This document shows, one piece after another, positions 37,138 to 45,579 of a stretch of 64,000 bases of DNA (its first letter is position 1; every line of letters starts with the position of its first letter). The notes under the pieces were generated by a model. It did no database searches and was not told the origin of the DNA. It saw only the letters and a program-made list of their open reading frames with translations. The stretch covers positions 248,001 to 312,000 of the forward strand of contig NZ_AUHM01000006.1 in the NCBI RefSeq assembly GCF_000423185.1. Direction: 5' to 3'. The stretch is from Inquilinus limosus DSM 16000 (GTDB taxonomy: Bacteria > Pseudomonadota > Alphaproteobacteria > DSM-16000 > Inquilinaceae). Position numbers and translations under genes: made by a program.

Positions 37138-38169
37138 ATGAAGGTCTTCTGGAACGACATCCAGCGCAGCCACGCGCCGCAGTTCTTCCTGCAGCGGGGG
37201 CAGCTGCGCCGGAATTTCGAGGTGCCGGCCCGGGCCGAGGCGCTGCTGGCCGCGGTGCATGAGATGGGGCTCGAGGTCGTCGAGCCGCCGCAGGCCGACC
37301 GCGCTGTGCTGCAGTCGGTCCACGCGGCGGATTATCTCGACTTCCTGGAAGGCGCCTGGGCGGACTGGGCGGCGCTGCCCGATCATGGGCCCGAGCTGGT
37401 GCCGAACATCCATCCGAGCCCGGAGATGCTGGCCCAGGGCGCCAGGCCGTCCGGCACCATCGTCGGCCGGCTCGGCTGGTACACTGCCGATACCTCCTGC
37501 CCGATCGGGCCGCAGACCTGGACGGCGTCCGTCGCCGCCGCGGCCTGCGCCGTCGCCGCGGCGGACGAGGCAGCGTCCAGGCGCGCCGCCTATGCGCTGG
37601 CGCGGCCGCCCGGGCACCACACCTACGCGGCCCGGGCCGGCGGCCACTGCTATCTGAACAACGCGGCGCTGGCGGCGCAGCGGCTGCGCGACCGCGGCGC
37701 CGCGCGTGTCGCCGTGCTCGACATCGACGCCCATCACGGCAACGGCACACAGGGCATCTTCTGGGAGCGGGCGGACGTCTTCACCGCCTCGATCCATGGC
37801 GACCCGAACCGCTATTACCCCTGGTATGTCGGCCATGCCGGCGAGACCGGGGCCGGGGCGGGGGAGGGCAGCAACCTCAACCTGCCGCTCGCCCTTGGCA
37901 CCGGCGACGAGGGCTGGCTCGCCGCCGTCGACCAGGCGCTTGCGGCCATCAGCCAAGCCGGGGTCGACGCGGTGGTGGTCAGCCTCGGCTTCGACGCCTC
38001 GAAGGACGAGCCGCTGGCGGCGCTTCAGGTGACCGAGGACGGCTTCGCCCGGGCGGGCGAGAAGATCGCGGCGCTGGGCAAGCCGGCGGCGATCATCCAG
38101 GAGGGCGGCTACGCCGTCGACGTCCTCGGCCGGCTGCTGACGCGCTTCTTCGACGGCTTCTCCGGCTGA
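37138..38169 (+). CDS. Acetylpolyamine amidohydrolase-like deacetylase (histone deacetylase family)
   Basis: 343 residues, close to the 341 of Mycoplana APAH as I recall it. Active-site residues are all present: tandem histidines H160-H161 in 'RPPGHHTYA', zinc ligands D197 and H199 in 'DIDAHHGNG' and D286 in 'SLGFDASKD', and the oxyanion tyrosine Y325 in 'EGGYAVD'. The numbering is within two residues of APAH throughout. The enzyme should remove an acetyl group from an amine at the end of a flexible chain, such as an N-acetylpolyamine or N-acyl-lysine-like compound. It is the first gene of a four-gene coupled operon. Confidence 0.9.
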   Translation: MKVFWNDIQRSHAPQFFLQRGQLRRNFEVPARAEALLAAVHEMGLEVVEPPQADRAVLQSVHAADYLDFLEGAWADWAALPDHGPELVPNIHPSPEMLAQGARPSGTIVGRLGWYTADTSCPIGPQTWTASVAAAACAVAAADEAASRRAAYALARPPGHHTYAARAGGHCYLNNAALAAQRLRDRGAARVAVLDIDAHHGNGTQGIFWERADVFTASIHGDPNRYYPWYVGHAGETGAGAGEGSNLNLPLALGTGDEGWLAAVDQALAAISQAGVDAVVVSLGFDASKDEPLAALQVTEDGFARAGEKIAALGKPAAIIQEGGYAVDVLGRLLTRFFDGFSG

Positions 38170-39185
38170 TGCTCTCGCCGGAGGACGCCGAGCGGCTGGT
38201 GCGAGACCGCTACGGGATCGAAGGGCGCGCCTATCCCCTGAGCAGCGAGCGGGACCAGAACTTCCGGATCGAGACCGCCGCCGGCCGGCGCGTGCTGCTG
38301 AAGATCGCCGACCCGGCCGAGGACCGGCAGGTCACAAACTTCCAGACCGAGCTACTGCTGCATCTGGAGCGGACGGATCCGGCCCTGCCGGTGCCGCGCA
38401 TCCTGCCGGCATGGGATGGGACGGTCGAGATCGAGCCGGACAGCTGCGGGACGCCGGGAGTCGCCCGGCTCCTGTCCTTCCTGGACGGAACGCCGCTGGC
38501 GACGGTCGCCGCGCGGTCGCCGCGGCAGCGCTGGCGGATCGGCGGGCTGGTCGGCCGCGTCGCCGCCGGGCTGGCCGAATTCCGCCACCCGGCCGAGGCG
38601 CATGGGCTGATCTGGGACATGGCCCGCGCGGCGCGGCTGCGCGATCTCTTGGGCGAGATCGCGGATGCGGACCGCCGCGCCCTGGCCGCATCCGGCCTCG
38701 ACCGGTTCGAGCGGGTGGTGGTGCCGGCACTGCCGGGGCTGCGCCGGCAGGTGATCCACGCCGACGCGAACCCCAGCAACATCCTGATCGATCCGGCCGA
38801 CCCCGACACCATCGCCGGCCTGATCGATTTCGGCGATGCGGTGCGGACCGTGCTGGCCAGCGACGTCGCCGTCGCCGCCGCCTATCACCTCTCGGACGGC
38901 GACGATCCGCTCGGTCCGGCGGCCGAGCTGATCGCCGGCTACCACGCCGCGCTGCCGCTGCGGCCGGGGGAGATCGACCTGCTCTGCGATCTGATGGCGA
39001 CCCGGCTGGTGATGATCGTGGTCATCGGCGCCTGGCGCGCGCGCCGCCATCCGGAGAACCGGGACTACATCCTGCGCAACAACGAGGCGGCCTGGTCGCG
39101 GCTGCGGCGCCTGGCCGACCTCGACCGGCAGGTGGCCGCCGACCGCCTGCACCGGATCTGCCGGGAAGAGGCCGCCCATGTCTGA
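38169..39185 (+). CDS. APH-fold small-molecule kinase, hydroxylysine kinase-like
   Basis: 338 residues. The N-terminal 'PLSSERDQNFRIET' (residues 23-36) is the nucleotide-loop motif of the hydroxylysine-kinase/AGPHD1 branch, K45 lies in 'VLLKIAD', the catalytic loop is 'VIHADANPSN' (H197, D199, N204) and the metal-binding aspartate D220 is in 'LIDFGDAV'. Human AGPHD1 phosphorylates 5-hydroxy-L-lysine. The start overlaps the deacetylase stop (TGATG). Since the next gene encodes a phospho-lyase-type PLP enzyme, this kinase probably makes its phosphorylated amino-alcohol substrate. It is not an antibiotic resistance gene by context. Confidence 0.88.
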   Translation: MLSPEDAERLVRDRYGIEGRAYPLSSERDQNFRIETAAGRRVLLKIADPAEDRQVTNFQTELLLHLERTDPALPVPRILPAWDGTVEIEPDSCGTPGVARLLSFLDGTPLATVAARSPRQRWRIGGLVGRVAAGLAEFRHPAEAHGLIWDMARAARLRDLLGEIADADRRALAASGLDRFERVVVPALPGLRRQVIHADANPSNILIDPADPDTIAGLIDFGDAVRTVLASDVAVAAAYHLSDGDDPLGPAAELIAGYHAALPLRPGEIDLLCDLMATRLVMIVVIGAWRARRHPENRDYILRNNEAAWSRLRRLADLDRQVAADRLHRICREEAAHV

Positions 39186-40461
39186 TCCCCGTACCGCCGC
39201 CCTGCGCGCCCGCCGTGACCGGCTGCTGGGTCCGGCCTACCGCCTGTTCTACGAGGAGCCGCTGCATGTCGTGCGGGGCGAGGGCGTCTGGCTCTACGAC
39301 CCCGACGGCGGGCGCTATCTCGACGCCTACAACAACGTCGCCTCGGTCGGGCACTGCCATCCGCATGTCGTCGCCGCCCTGGCGCGGCAGGCGGCGGTGT
39401 TGAACACTCACACCCGATATCTCGGCGAAGGCGTGCTCGACTATGCCGAGCGGCTGCTGGCGACCTTCCCGCCGGAGATCGGGCATGTGATGTTCACCTG
39501 CACCGGCAGCGAGGCGAACGACCTGGCCCTCCGGGTCGCCCGCGCCGTCACCGGCAGCACCGGCGTGATCGTCACCGACTGGGCCTATCACGGCGTCACC
39601 GTGGCGTTGGCGGAGATGTCGCCCTCGCTCGGCAGCGCGGTCCGCATCGGCGACCATGTCCGCCTGGTCGCGGCGCCGGACGGCTACCGCGGCGAAAGCG
39701 ATGTCGGCCGGGCCTTCGCCGCCCGGGTGACGGCCGCGATCGAGGATATGCGAAGACACGGCATCACGCCGGCGGCGCTGCTGGTCGACACCATCTTCTC
39801 CAGCGACGGCGTCTTCGCCGACCCGCCCGGCTTCCTGGCCCCGGCCGCGGCGGCGATGCGGGCGGCGGGCGGGCTGGTCATCGCCGACGAGGTGCAGCCC
39901 GGCTTCGGCCGCACCGGCGACGGCATGTGGGGCTTCGCCCGGCACGGCATCGTCCCGGACATGGTGACCATGGGCAAGCCGATGGGCGACGGCCATCCGA
40001 TCGCGGGCATGGCGGCGCGGCCGGAGATCCTGGCGGAGTTCGGCCGCCGCACCCGCTATTTCAACACCTTCGGCGGCAACCCGGTCTCGGCCGCGGTCGG
40101 CATGGCGGTGCTGGATGTGATCGAGGAGGAGGGGCTGATCGCCAACGCCCGGGACACCGGCGCCTTCCTGCAGGAGGCGCTGCGGGCCCTGGCCAACCGG
40201 CACGCGGCCATCGGCGACGTGCGCGGCGCTGGGCTGTTCGTCGGGGTCGAGTTGGTGCGGGACCGGGCGACGCGCGAGCCCGACGGCACACTGGCGGCGC
40301 GCGTGGTGAACGGGCTGCGCCGGCGGCGGGTGCTGGTCAGCAGTTGCGGCCGGCACGGCAACGTGCTGAAGCTGCGCCCGCCGCTGGTCTTCGGCCGCGA
40401 GCATGCCGAGATGCTGGTCGACGCGCTGGACCGCACCCTCCACGATCAGGAGACGTCGTGA
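39178..40461 (+). CDS. Class III PLP enzyme, AGXT2L-like phospho-lyase
   Basis: 427 residues. PLP elements are 'TCTGSEANDLA' (107-117), 'YHG' (138-140), D237 in 'VIADEVQPGFGRTG' and K267 in 'MGKPMGDGHP'. The strings 'YNNVASVGHCHPHVV' and 'LNTHTRYL' match the branch containing human ethanolamine-phosphate and 5-phosphohydroxylysine phospho-lyases better than ordinary omega-aminotransferases. That branch removes phosphate and ammonia to leave an aldehyde. It overlaps the kinase gene by 8 bp; in some bacteria kinase and lyase are fused in one chain. An aminotransferase role cannot be excluded from sequence alone. Confidence 0.88.
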   Translation: MSDPRTAALRARRDRLLGPAYRLFYEEPLHVVRGEGVWLYDPDGGRYLDAYNNVASVGHCHPHVVAALARQAAVLNTHTRYLGEGVLDYAERLLATFPPEIGHVMFTCTGSEANDLALRVARAVTGSTGVIVTDWAYHGVTVALAEMSPSLGSAVRIGDHVRLVAAPDGYRGESDVGRAFAARVTAAIEDMRRHGITPAALLVDTIFSSDGVFADPPGFLAPAAAAMRAAGGLVIADEVQPGFGRTGDGMWGFARHGIVPDMVTMGKPMGDGHPIAGMAARPEILAEFGRRTRYFNTFGGNPVSAAVGMAVLDVIEEEGLIANARDTGAFLQEALRALANRHAAIGDVRGAGLFVGVELVRDRATREPDGTLAARVVNGLRRRRVLVSSCGRHGNVLKLRPPLVFGREHAEMLVDALDRTLHDQETS

Positions 40462-41225
40462 TGAGTACCTTGTTCGACCTGACCGGCAAGCGGGCGCTGG
40501 TCACCGGCTCTTCCCGGGGGCTGGGCTTCTCGGTCGCCGCCGCGCTCGGCCGCCACGGTGCGACGGTGATCCTGAACGGCCGCGACGACGGCCTCCTGGC
40601 CGAGGCGGTCGCCAAGCTGCGCGACGAGGGCATCGACGCCCATCCGGCCCGCTTCGACCTGACCGACGCCGAGGCCGCTTCCGCCGCGATCGGGCAGGCG
40701 GTGCAGACGGTCGGGGCGATCGACATCCTGGTCAACAATGCCGGCATCCAGCTGCGCAAGCCGTTCCTGGACTTCGCGATCGAGGACTGGCGGATGATCC
40801 TCGACGTGCATCTGATCGGCAGCGTCGTCGCCGCCCGCGCCGTGCTGCCGGGGATGGTCGAGCGCCAGGCCGGCAAGATCATCAACATCTGCTCGCTGAT
40901 GAGCGAGCTGGGCCGGCCGACCATCGCCCCCTACGCCTCGGCCAAGGGTGCGCTGAGGATGCTGACCCGCAACCTGGCGGTCGAGTTCGCCCGCCACAAC
41001 GTCCAGGTAAACGGCATCGGCCCCGGCTATTTCGCGACCGAGCTGAATCGCGCGCTGATGGACGACCCGGAGTTCGACGCCTTCGTCAAGCGCCGCACCC
41101 CGGCGGCGCGCTGGGGCAAGCCGGACGAGCTGGGTGGCGCCGCCGTGTTCCTGGCCTCCGCCGCCTCCGACTTCGTCAACGGCCAGATCATCTATGTCGA
41201 TGGCGGCCTGCTGGCTTCGGTCTAG
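40461..41225 (+). CDS. SDR-family oxidoreductase, gluconate 5-dehydrogenase-like
   Basis: 254 residues from the ATG that overlaps the previous stop. 'VTGSSRGLGFSVA' binds NAD(P), 'NNAG' is present, and the catalytic Y and K are in 'YASAKGALRM'. The N-terminal 'MSTLFDLTGKRALVTGSSRG' resembles IdnO/gluconate 5-dehydrogenase relatives, but these SDRs vary in substrate. As the last gene of the deacetylase-kinase-lyase operon it is well placed to reduce or oxidise the product of that route. Confidence 0.9.
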   Translation: MSTLFDLTGKRALVTGSSRGLGFSVAAALGRHGATVILNGRDDGLLAEAVAKLRDEGIDAHPARFDLTDAEAASAAIGQAVQTVGAIDILVNNAGIQLRKPFLDFAIEDWRMILDVHLIGSVVAARAVLPGMVERQAGKIINICSLMSELGRPTIAPYASAKGALRMLTRNLAVEFARHNVQVNGIGPGYFATELNRALMDDPEFDAFVKRRTPAARWGKPDELGGAAVFLASAASDFVNGQIIYVDGGLLASV

Positions 41226-41228
41226 GGA

Positions 41229-42098
41229 TCACGCCAGATCGCCGCCGTCGATGCCGATGACGTGGCCGCTGACATAGGAGGCGGCGTCGCTGGCGAGGAA
41301 GACCACCACCGCCGCCACCTCCTCGGGTGTGCCGGCCCGGCGCATCGGATAGGGCGCGACCAGCTGCTCGGTCGTCACCTTCCAGTCGCGCCGCACCCGC
41401 TCCAGCATCGGCGTCTCGATCGGGCCCGGGGCGATCGCGTTGATGCGCACGTCGCGGCCGTATTCCTGGGCCGCGGCGCGGGTCATGTGGATCACCGCGG
41501 CCTTGGTGGCGCCGTAGGCGACGATGTTCGGGAAGGCGTGGCGGCCGCCGATCGACGCCGTGTTGATCATGGCGCCCTTGGCCCGCACCAGATGCGGCAG
41601 CTCGTATTTCATCGAGACGAAGACGCCGCGGAGATTGGTCGCGACCTGGTCGTCGAAGCCGGCGATGTCGGTGTCGGCGATCGGCGCCGGCGGCAGATCG
41701 ATCCCGGCATTGTTGAAGGCGATGTCGAGCCGGCCCCAGCGTTCAACCGTGTCGGCGACGAACCGCTCCATCTGCGCCGCGTCGCGGACATCGGTCCGAG
41801 TGTAGACGACGTCGCCGCCGTCCCGGCGGATGCGCGCCTCGACCTCGCGGCCCAGCGCCTCGCGCCGGCCGTTGAACGCGACCTTGGCGCCGGCCCGCGC
41901 CAGGGCGGCCGCGGTCGCCGCCCCGATCCCCGAGGTCGCGCCGGTGACGATCGCCACCTTCCCGGCCAGCAGGCCGGGCGTCTGGGCGACCGCGGCCGCG
42001 GCTGGAAGGACGGCCCCGCCGGCGGCGATCGCGCCCGCCAGGACGACGCGGCGCGGCAGCCCGGCCGCGGCCGGATCGAAGGTCTCTTCCTGGGCCAT
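41229..42098 (-). CDS. SDR-family oxidoreductase with twin-arginine-like N-terminus
   Basis: 289 residues. A normal SDR core starts near residue 46: 'IVTGATSGIG', 'NNAGID' and 'YGATKAAVIHM' supply the cofactor loop and catalytic Y/K. In front is an extra 44 residues with 'LPRRVVLAGAIAAGGAVLPA', which looks like a Tat signal with a cleavage site at 'AVAQT'. Export of an SDR is unusual but known for folded, cofactor-loaded Tat substrates. It is convergent with the previous SDR (3-bp gap) and divergent from a LysR regulator. Confidence 0.88.
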   Translation of the reverse strand: MAQEETFDPAAAGLPRRVVLAGAIAAGGAVLPAAAAVAQTPGLLAGKVAIVTGATSGIGAATAAALARAGAKVAFNGRREALGREVEARIRRDGGDVVYTRTDVRDAAQMERFVADTVERWGRLDIAFNNAGIDLPPAPIADTDIAGFDDQVATNLRGVFVSMKYELPHLVRAKGAMINTASIGGRHAFPNIVAYGATKAAVIHMTRAAAQEYGRDVRINAIAPGPIETPMLERVRRDWKVTTEQLVAPYPMRRAGTPEEVAAVVVFLASDAASYVSGHVIGIDGGDLA

Positions 42099-42144
42099 GG
42101 TGTCCTCCCTGTTGGCGATGCGGGAGAGCCTAGCGGCTGCGATT

Positions 42145-42162
42145 GCCCCGAAAAATCGGGGC
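42145..42162. promoter_or_regulatory. Palindrome between divergent SDR and LysR genes
   Basis: GCCCCGA (42145-42151) and TCGGGGC (42156-42162) are exact inverted repeats around AAAA. The 18-bp size and its position between a LysR-type gene and its divergent SDR gene fit a LysR-type binding site. Confidence 0.5.
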
Positions 42163-42202
42163 TGCCTTCCTGAGCCTTTAAGATCCGATTTATAATCCGG
42201 GC

Positions 42203-43105
42203 ATGAACGCGCCCGATCCCTTCACCGGCCTCTCCGCCTTCCTGGCCGTCGCGGAGGCGGGCGGGTTCACCGGTGCGGCGGCGAGGCTGGGCGTCTCGCC
42301 GGCGGCGGTGAGCCAGGCGGTCAAGGCGCTGGAAGCCAGGATCGGGGCGCTGCTGTTCGTGCGGACCACGCGCCGGGTGGGGCTGACCGAGGCCGGCGCC
42401 GCGCTGCTGGCGCGGGTCGGGCCGGCGGCGACGGAGATCGTCTCGGCGATCGAAGAGGTGGGCGCGATGGGGTCGGTGCCGGCCGGGCTGCTGCGCCTGA
42501 CGGTGCCGCGCATGGCGGTTCCGCTGATCGTCGAGCCGGTGGTGGCGGCGCTGCGGCGCAGCCATCCCCGGATCGCGATCGAGATCGCGGTCGAGGACGC
42601 GACCGTCGACCTGGCGGCGCGCGGCTACGACGCCGGCATCCGCATCGGCGAATATGTCGAACTCGACATGGTGGCGGTGCGGCTGACCCGCGACATCGCT
42701 TGGACCGTGGTCGGCAGCCCCGCCTATCTCGACGCCCGCGGCCGGCCGGAGCGGCCGGAGGACCTGACGCGGCACGAGGCGATCCGCTACCGTTTCCCGA
42801 CCTCCGGCGTGATCTATCGCTGGGAGTTCGAGCGCGACGGCCGCGCCCTGACGGTCGATCCGCCGGGCAGCCTCATCGTCAATGACGGCGGGCTGTTGTC
42901 CTCCTTCGCCCGCGCCGGGCTCGGCCTCACCTATCTGCCCGATATCGCGGTCGAGGCGGATCTCGCGGCCGGGCTGCTGCACAAGGTGCTGGAGCCGTTC
43001 CTGCCGCAGACGCCCGGCCTGTTCCTGTACTTCCCGCGGCGGGCCCAGGACCAGCCGAAGCTGCGCGCCTTCATCGACGTCGCCCGTTCGGTGCTGAAGC
43101 CGTGA
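42203..43105 (+). CDS. LysR-family transcriptional regulator
   Basis: 300 residues. The N-terminal helix-turn-helix is 'GFTGAAARLGVSPAAVSQAV' (residues 20-39), followed by a linker and a periplasmic-binding-like effector domain. The effector half resembles the CrgA/DmlR group, typical of LysR regulators that sit divergent to a dehydrogenase. It most probably controls the adjacent exported SDR gene through the GCCCCGA palindrome. An ATG at 42203 is the only good start near the frame opening. Confidence 0.9.
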   Translation: MNAPDPFTGLSAFLAVAEAGGFTGAAARLGVSPAAVSQAVKALEARIGALLFVRTTRRVGLTEAGAALLARVGPAATEIVSAIEEVGAMGSVPAGLLRLTVPRMAVPLIVEPVVAALRRSHPRIAIEIAVEDATVDLAARGYDAGIRIGEYVELDMVAVRLTRDIAWTVVGSPAYLDARGRPERPEDLTRHEAIRYRFPTSGVIYRWEFERDGRALTVDPPGSLIVNDGGLLSSFARAGLGLTYLPDIAVEADLAAGLLHKVLEPFLPQTPGLFLYFPRRAQDQPKLRAFIDVARSVLKP

Positions 43106-43106
43106 C

Positions 43107-43131
43107 GGGCGCGCCGCCATCCGGCGCGCCC
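43107..43131. terminator. Bidirectional hairpin terminator
   Basis: GGGCGCGCCG (43107-43116) pairs perfectly with CGGCGCGCCC (43122-43131) over a 5-nt loop, between the convergent stops of the LysR gene and the DUF4440 gene. Strong stem, no long T-run. Confidence 0.7.
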
Positions 43132-43138
43132 TCCGGCC

Positions 43139-43627
43139 TTACTTCTCGGGCATGGCCGAGGAGTGGTGCGAGGTGATCAGCCAGGCGCCGTCGATGAACG
43201 CATAGGCGTAGGTGTAGCGGGCCGGAACCTTGCTGCCGTCATCCAGCGTGAAGGTGTAGGTGCCGCTGTCGATCGCCTTGTTGCAGCCGATCCGGATCAC
43301 CCGGCTGTCGATCTGCCCCTGCGGCCGCTTCTTGAGGAAGTGCTTGAAGTAGTCGATCCGCTCCTCCTGCGTCAGGCGCGGCGTGTTCGACAGGGTCGGC
43401 AGCAGGATCGCGTCCTCGGCATAGTTGGCGGCCACTGCCTCGGCCTTGAGCGTGGCGAGGGCGGCGTTCCAGCGGTCGAACAGCTTCGCGACCCCGTCTT
43501 CCGTGATCGGCTCGCAGCGGGCCGGCGCGGCTGCGGCGGCCGTCTGGACGGCGGGGGTCTTATCGGCGGCGAAGGCCGGCAGCGACAGGGCGGACAGGGC
43601 GAGGACAGTGGCCAGGGCGACACGCAT
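43139..43627 (-). CDS. Exported SgcJ/EcaC/DUF4440-like SnoaL-fold protein
   Basis: 162 residues from the ATG at 43627, which is followed by a signal peptide (residues 1-20, 'LATVLALSALSLPAFA'). AAAGGAGAT precedes the start. The mature domain contains 'LFDRWNAALATLKAEAVAAN' and 'YAEDAILLPTLSN', typical of the NTF2/SnoaL fold as seen in the SgcJ/EcaC group. These are small cone-shaped proteins with diverse or unknown ligands. It is monocistronic, between convergent LysR and divergent sensor genes. Confidence 0.82.
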   Translation of the reverse strand: MRVALATVLALSALSLPAFAADKTPAVQTAAAAAPARCEPITEDGVAKLFDRWNAALATLKAEAVAANYAEDAILLPTLSNTPRLTQEERIDYFKHFLKKRPQGQIDSRVIRIGCNKAIDSGTYTFTLDDGSKVPARYTYAYAFIDGAWLITSHHSSAMPEK

Positions 43628-43731
43628 GATCGATCTCCTTTGTCGGGCGGCGCACCGGCGCCGCATGGCCTGGATCTGGGGGACGGAGGCCGGTCGCGCG
43701 TCTGCCGGGCGGATCTGCCGAACGGCATAGG

Positions 43732-43756
43732 GCGCTATGACCGCCGCTGCGCTATG
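43732..43756 (+). promoter_or_regulatory. Direct repeat GCGCTATG before the sensor kinase operon
   Basis: Two GCGCTATG copies (43732-43739 and 43749-43756) are spaced 17 bp start to start, 40-65 bp before the kinase start. The second is followed by CTGG and could include a -10 (TATGCT). Possible regulator site; weak. Confidence 0.25.
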
Positions 43757-43795
43757 CTGGGCTGAGACCGTCCGGACCGGAGCGAGACCGAAACG

Positions 43796-44923
43796 ATGCC
43801 CTTGTCGCCGGAAGCCGCCGAGGCTTCCTCCGTCATCGAGTTGCGCCGTCTCTACCGCGACGCCGAGGCGCGTGCGGCGCGTCTGCGCTTCATCGTCGAT
43901 GTCCATGCCGGGCTGGAGCCCGGCCGGTTCGAGGAGGCGGCCGGGGCGGTGCTGGCGCGGATCGCGGCTTTCGCCGGGGCCGGTTCGGCCGTGCTGGAGA
44001 TCGAGGCGTCGCACGGGCTGCCGGCCTGGCGGTCGGCGGTCGGGCAGACCGATCGCGGCTCCGGCGGCACGGTCGATCTGTGCTCCCGTGACGGCGGGGC
44101 GACGGTCCGGCTGGCGCTGCGCCTGCTGCCGGGACGGCACGGCCTGGCGGCGGAGGACCGGGATGCGCTGGACGTCGCCCTCCGCGGCGTCGCCACGGCC
44201 GTGGGGCTGCAGCGCCAGGCAGCGGAGCGGCAGCGGCTGCTCGACGATCTCGCCGGCAAGCGCGCCGAGCTGGCGGCGCTGGTGCGCCGCCTGATCGAGG
44301 CGCAGGAGCAGGAGCGGCGACGGGTGGCGCACGACCTGCACGACGGCTCGGCCCAGACCCTGGCGGCGCTCGGCTACCGGCTGCAGACGGTGACGGCGGG
44401 TCTGCCCGAAGACGCGGCCCTGCGGCAGGAGCTGGAGGAGATCGCCGATCTGGCGCGGCGATCGGTGGCCGAGATCCGCGCCGCCATCGCCGATCTGCGC
44501 CCGCCGGAGCTCGATGGCCTCGGCCTCACGGCGGCGCTGCGGGCGCGGCTGGACATGCTCAACGGCGTCGACGTGTCCGCCGAGCTGTCGCCGGCGGCGG
44601 ATCGCTGGCCGGCCGCGGTCGGCCTGGTGCTCTACCGCGTCGCCCAGGAGGCGCTGGCCAATGTGGTCAAGCATGCCGGGGCCGGGCGCGTCACCGTGCG
44701 TCTGCTCGAGGACGACGGCCACGCCCATCTACACGTGATCGACGACGGCAAGGGCATCTCCGCCGCCGGGGTGCCGGGCGCCGCCGGCGAACGCCTGGGC
44801 ATCGCCGGCATGCGCGAGCGGCTGGCGGTGCTCGGCGGCCGGCTGGAGCTGGAGGGTGCGGCGGGGCAGGGGACGGCCGTTCGCGCCGCCGTTCCGCTGC
44901 CGGCCGGGGCGGAGGCCCGATGA
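43796..44923 (+). CDS. NarL-type (HisKA_3) sensor histidine kinase
   Basis: 375 residues, no transmembrane segment, so a soluble sensor. A GAF-like region spans about residues 35-150, a short coiled coil follows, then the HisKA_3 phosphoacceptor '[15 protein letters not shown]' near residue 182 and an HATPase_c domain ('[12 protein letters not shown]', 'IDDGKGIS'). Such kinases phosphorylate NarL/FixJ-family regulators, and one is encoded immediately downstream with a 4-bp overlap. The input signal of the GAF-like part is not evident. Confidence 0.9.
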   Translation: MPLSPEAAEASSVIELRRLYRDAEARAARLRFIVDVHAGLEPGRFEEAAGAVLARIAAFAGAGSAVLEIEASHGLPAWRSAVGQTDRGSGGTVDLCSRDGGATVRLALRLLPGRHGLAAEDRDALDVALRGVATAVGLQRQAAERQRLLDDLAGKRAELAALVRRLIEAQEQERRRVAHDLHDGSAQTLAALGYRLQTVTAGLPEDAALRQELEEIADLARRSVAEIRAAIADLRPPELDGLGLTAALRARLDMLNGVDVSAELSPAADRWPAAVGLVLYRVAQEALANVVKHAGAGRVTVRLLEDDGHAHLHVIDDGKGISAAGVPGAAGERLGIAGMRERLAVLGGRLELEGAAGQGTAVRAAVPLPAGAEAR

Positions 44924-45579
44924 CCGCATCGGTGCTGATCGCCGACGACCACGATCTGGCCCGGGCCGGCATTGCCGCCATGATCGGGCGCGAGGCCGAT
45001 TTCCGCATCGTCGCGGAGGCCACGAACGGGGCCGAGGCCGTGGCCGCCTGCCGGGCGCAGGCGCCCGACCTCGCCATCCTCGACATCCGCATGCCGGAGC
45101 TGGACGGCCTCGCCGCGACCCGGGAGATCCGGCGCGTGGCCCCGAGGACCCGGGTGCTGATCCTGACCATGCACGACAGCCTCGACTATCTCGAAGCCGC
45201 GATCGAGGCGGGCGCGTCGGGCTATCTGCTGAAGGACGCCAGCCGGGCGGACATCCTGGCGACGATGCGGCGGGTGCTGGAGGGCGACGCCTTCTTCAAC
45301 GCCGATCTGGTGGCCCGGCTGCTGCGCCGCGTTTCGGCCCGTCCCGCCCCGCCGGTGGGCGCCCTCGACGGCCTGACCGGGCGCGAGCGCGAGGTGCTGG
45401 CCAAGGTCGCCGAGGGCCTGACCAACAAGGAGATCGCGCGCAGCCTGTCGATCGCCCCAGGCACGGTGAAGATCCATGTTGAGCGGATCATCGCCAAGCT
45501 CGGCGTCGGCGACCGGACCCAGGCCGCGGTCCTGGCCGCGCGCGGCGGCCTGCTGCCGGGATCGGCCGCATCATCATGA
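44920..45579 (+). CDS. NarL/FixJ-family response regulator
   Basis: 219 residues. The receiver has '[11 protein letters not shown]', the phospho-acceptor aspartate in '[13 protein letters not shown]' and K in '[11 protein letters not shown]'. The C-terminal LuxR-type helix-turn-helix is '[20 protein letters not shown]' with '[15 protein letters not shown]'. It overlaps both the upstream kinase and the downstream CHASE3 kinase by 4 bp, so it may receive phosphate from either. Confidence 0.93.
   Translation: MTASVLIADDHDLARAGIAAMIGREADFRIVAEATNGAEAVAACRAQAPDLAILDIRMPELDGLAATREIRRVAPRTRVLILTMHDSLDYLEAAIEAGASGYLLKDASRADILATMRRVLEGDAFFNADLVARLLRRVSARPAPPVGALDGLTGREREVLAKVAEGLTNKEIARSLSIAPGTVKIHVERIIAKLGVGDRTQAAVLAARGGLLPGSAASS

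Noticed and set aside
38169-39185. Aminoglycoside resistance gene
   Set aside because: The APH fold is shared with many metabolic kinases, and the operon context and 'SERDQNF' motif point to amino-alcohol phosphorylation.
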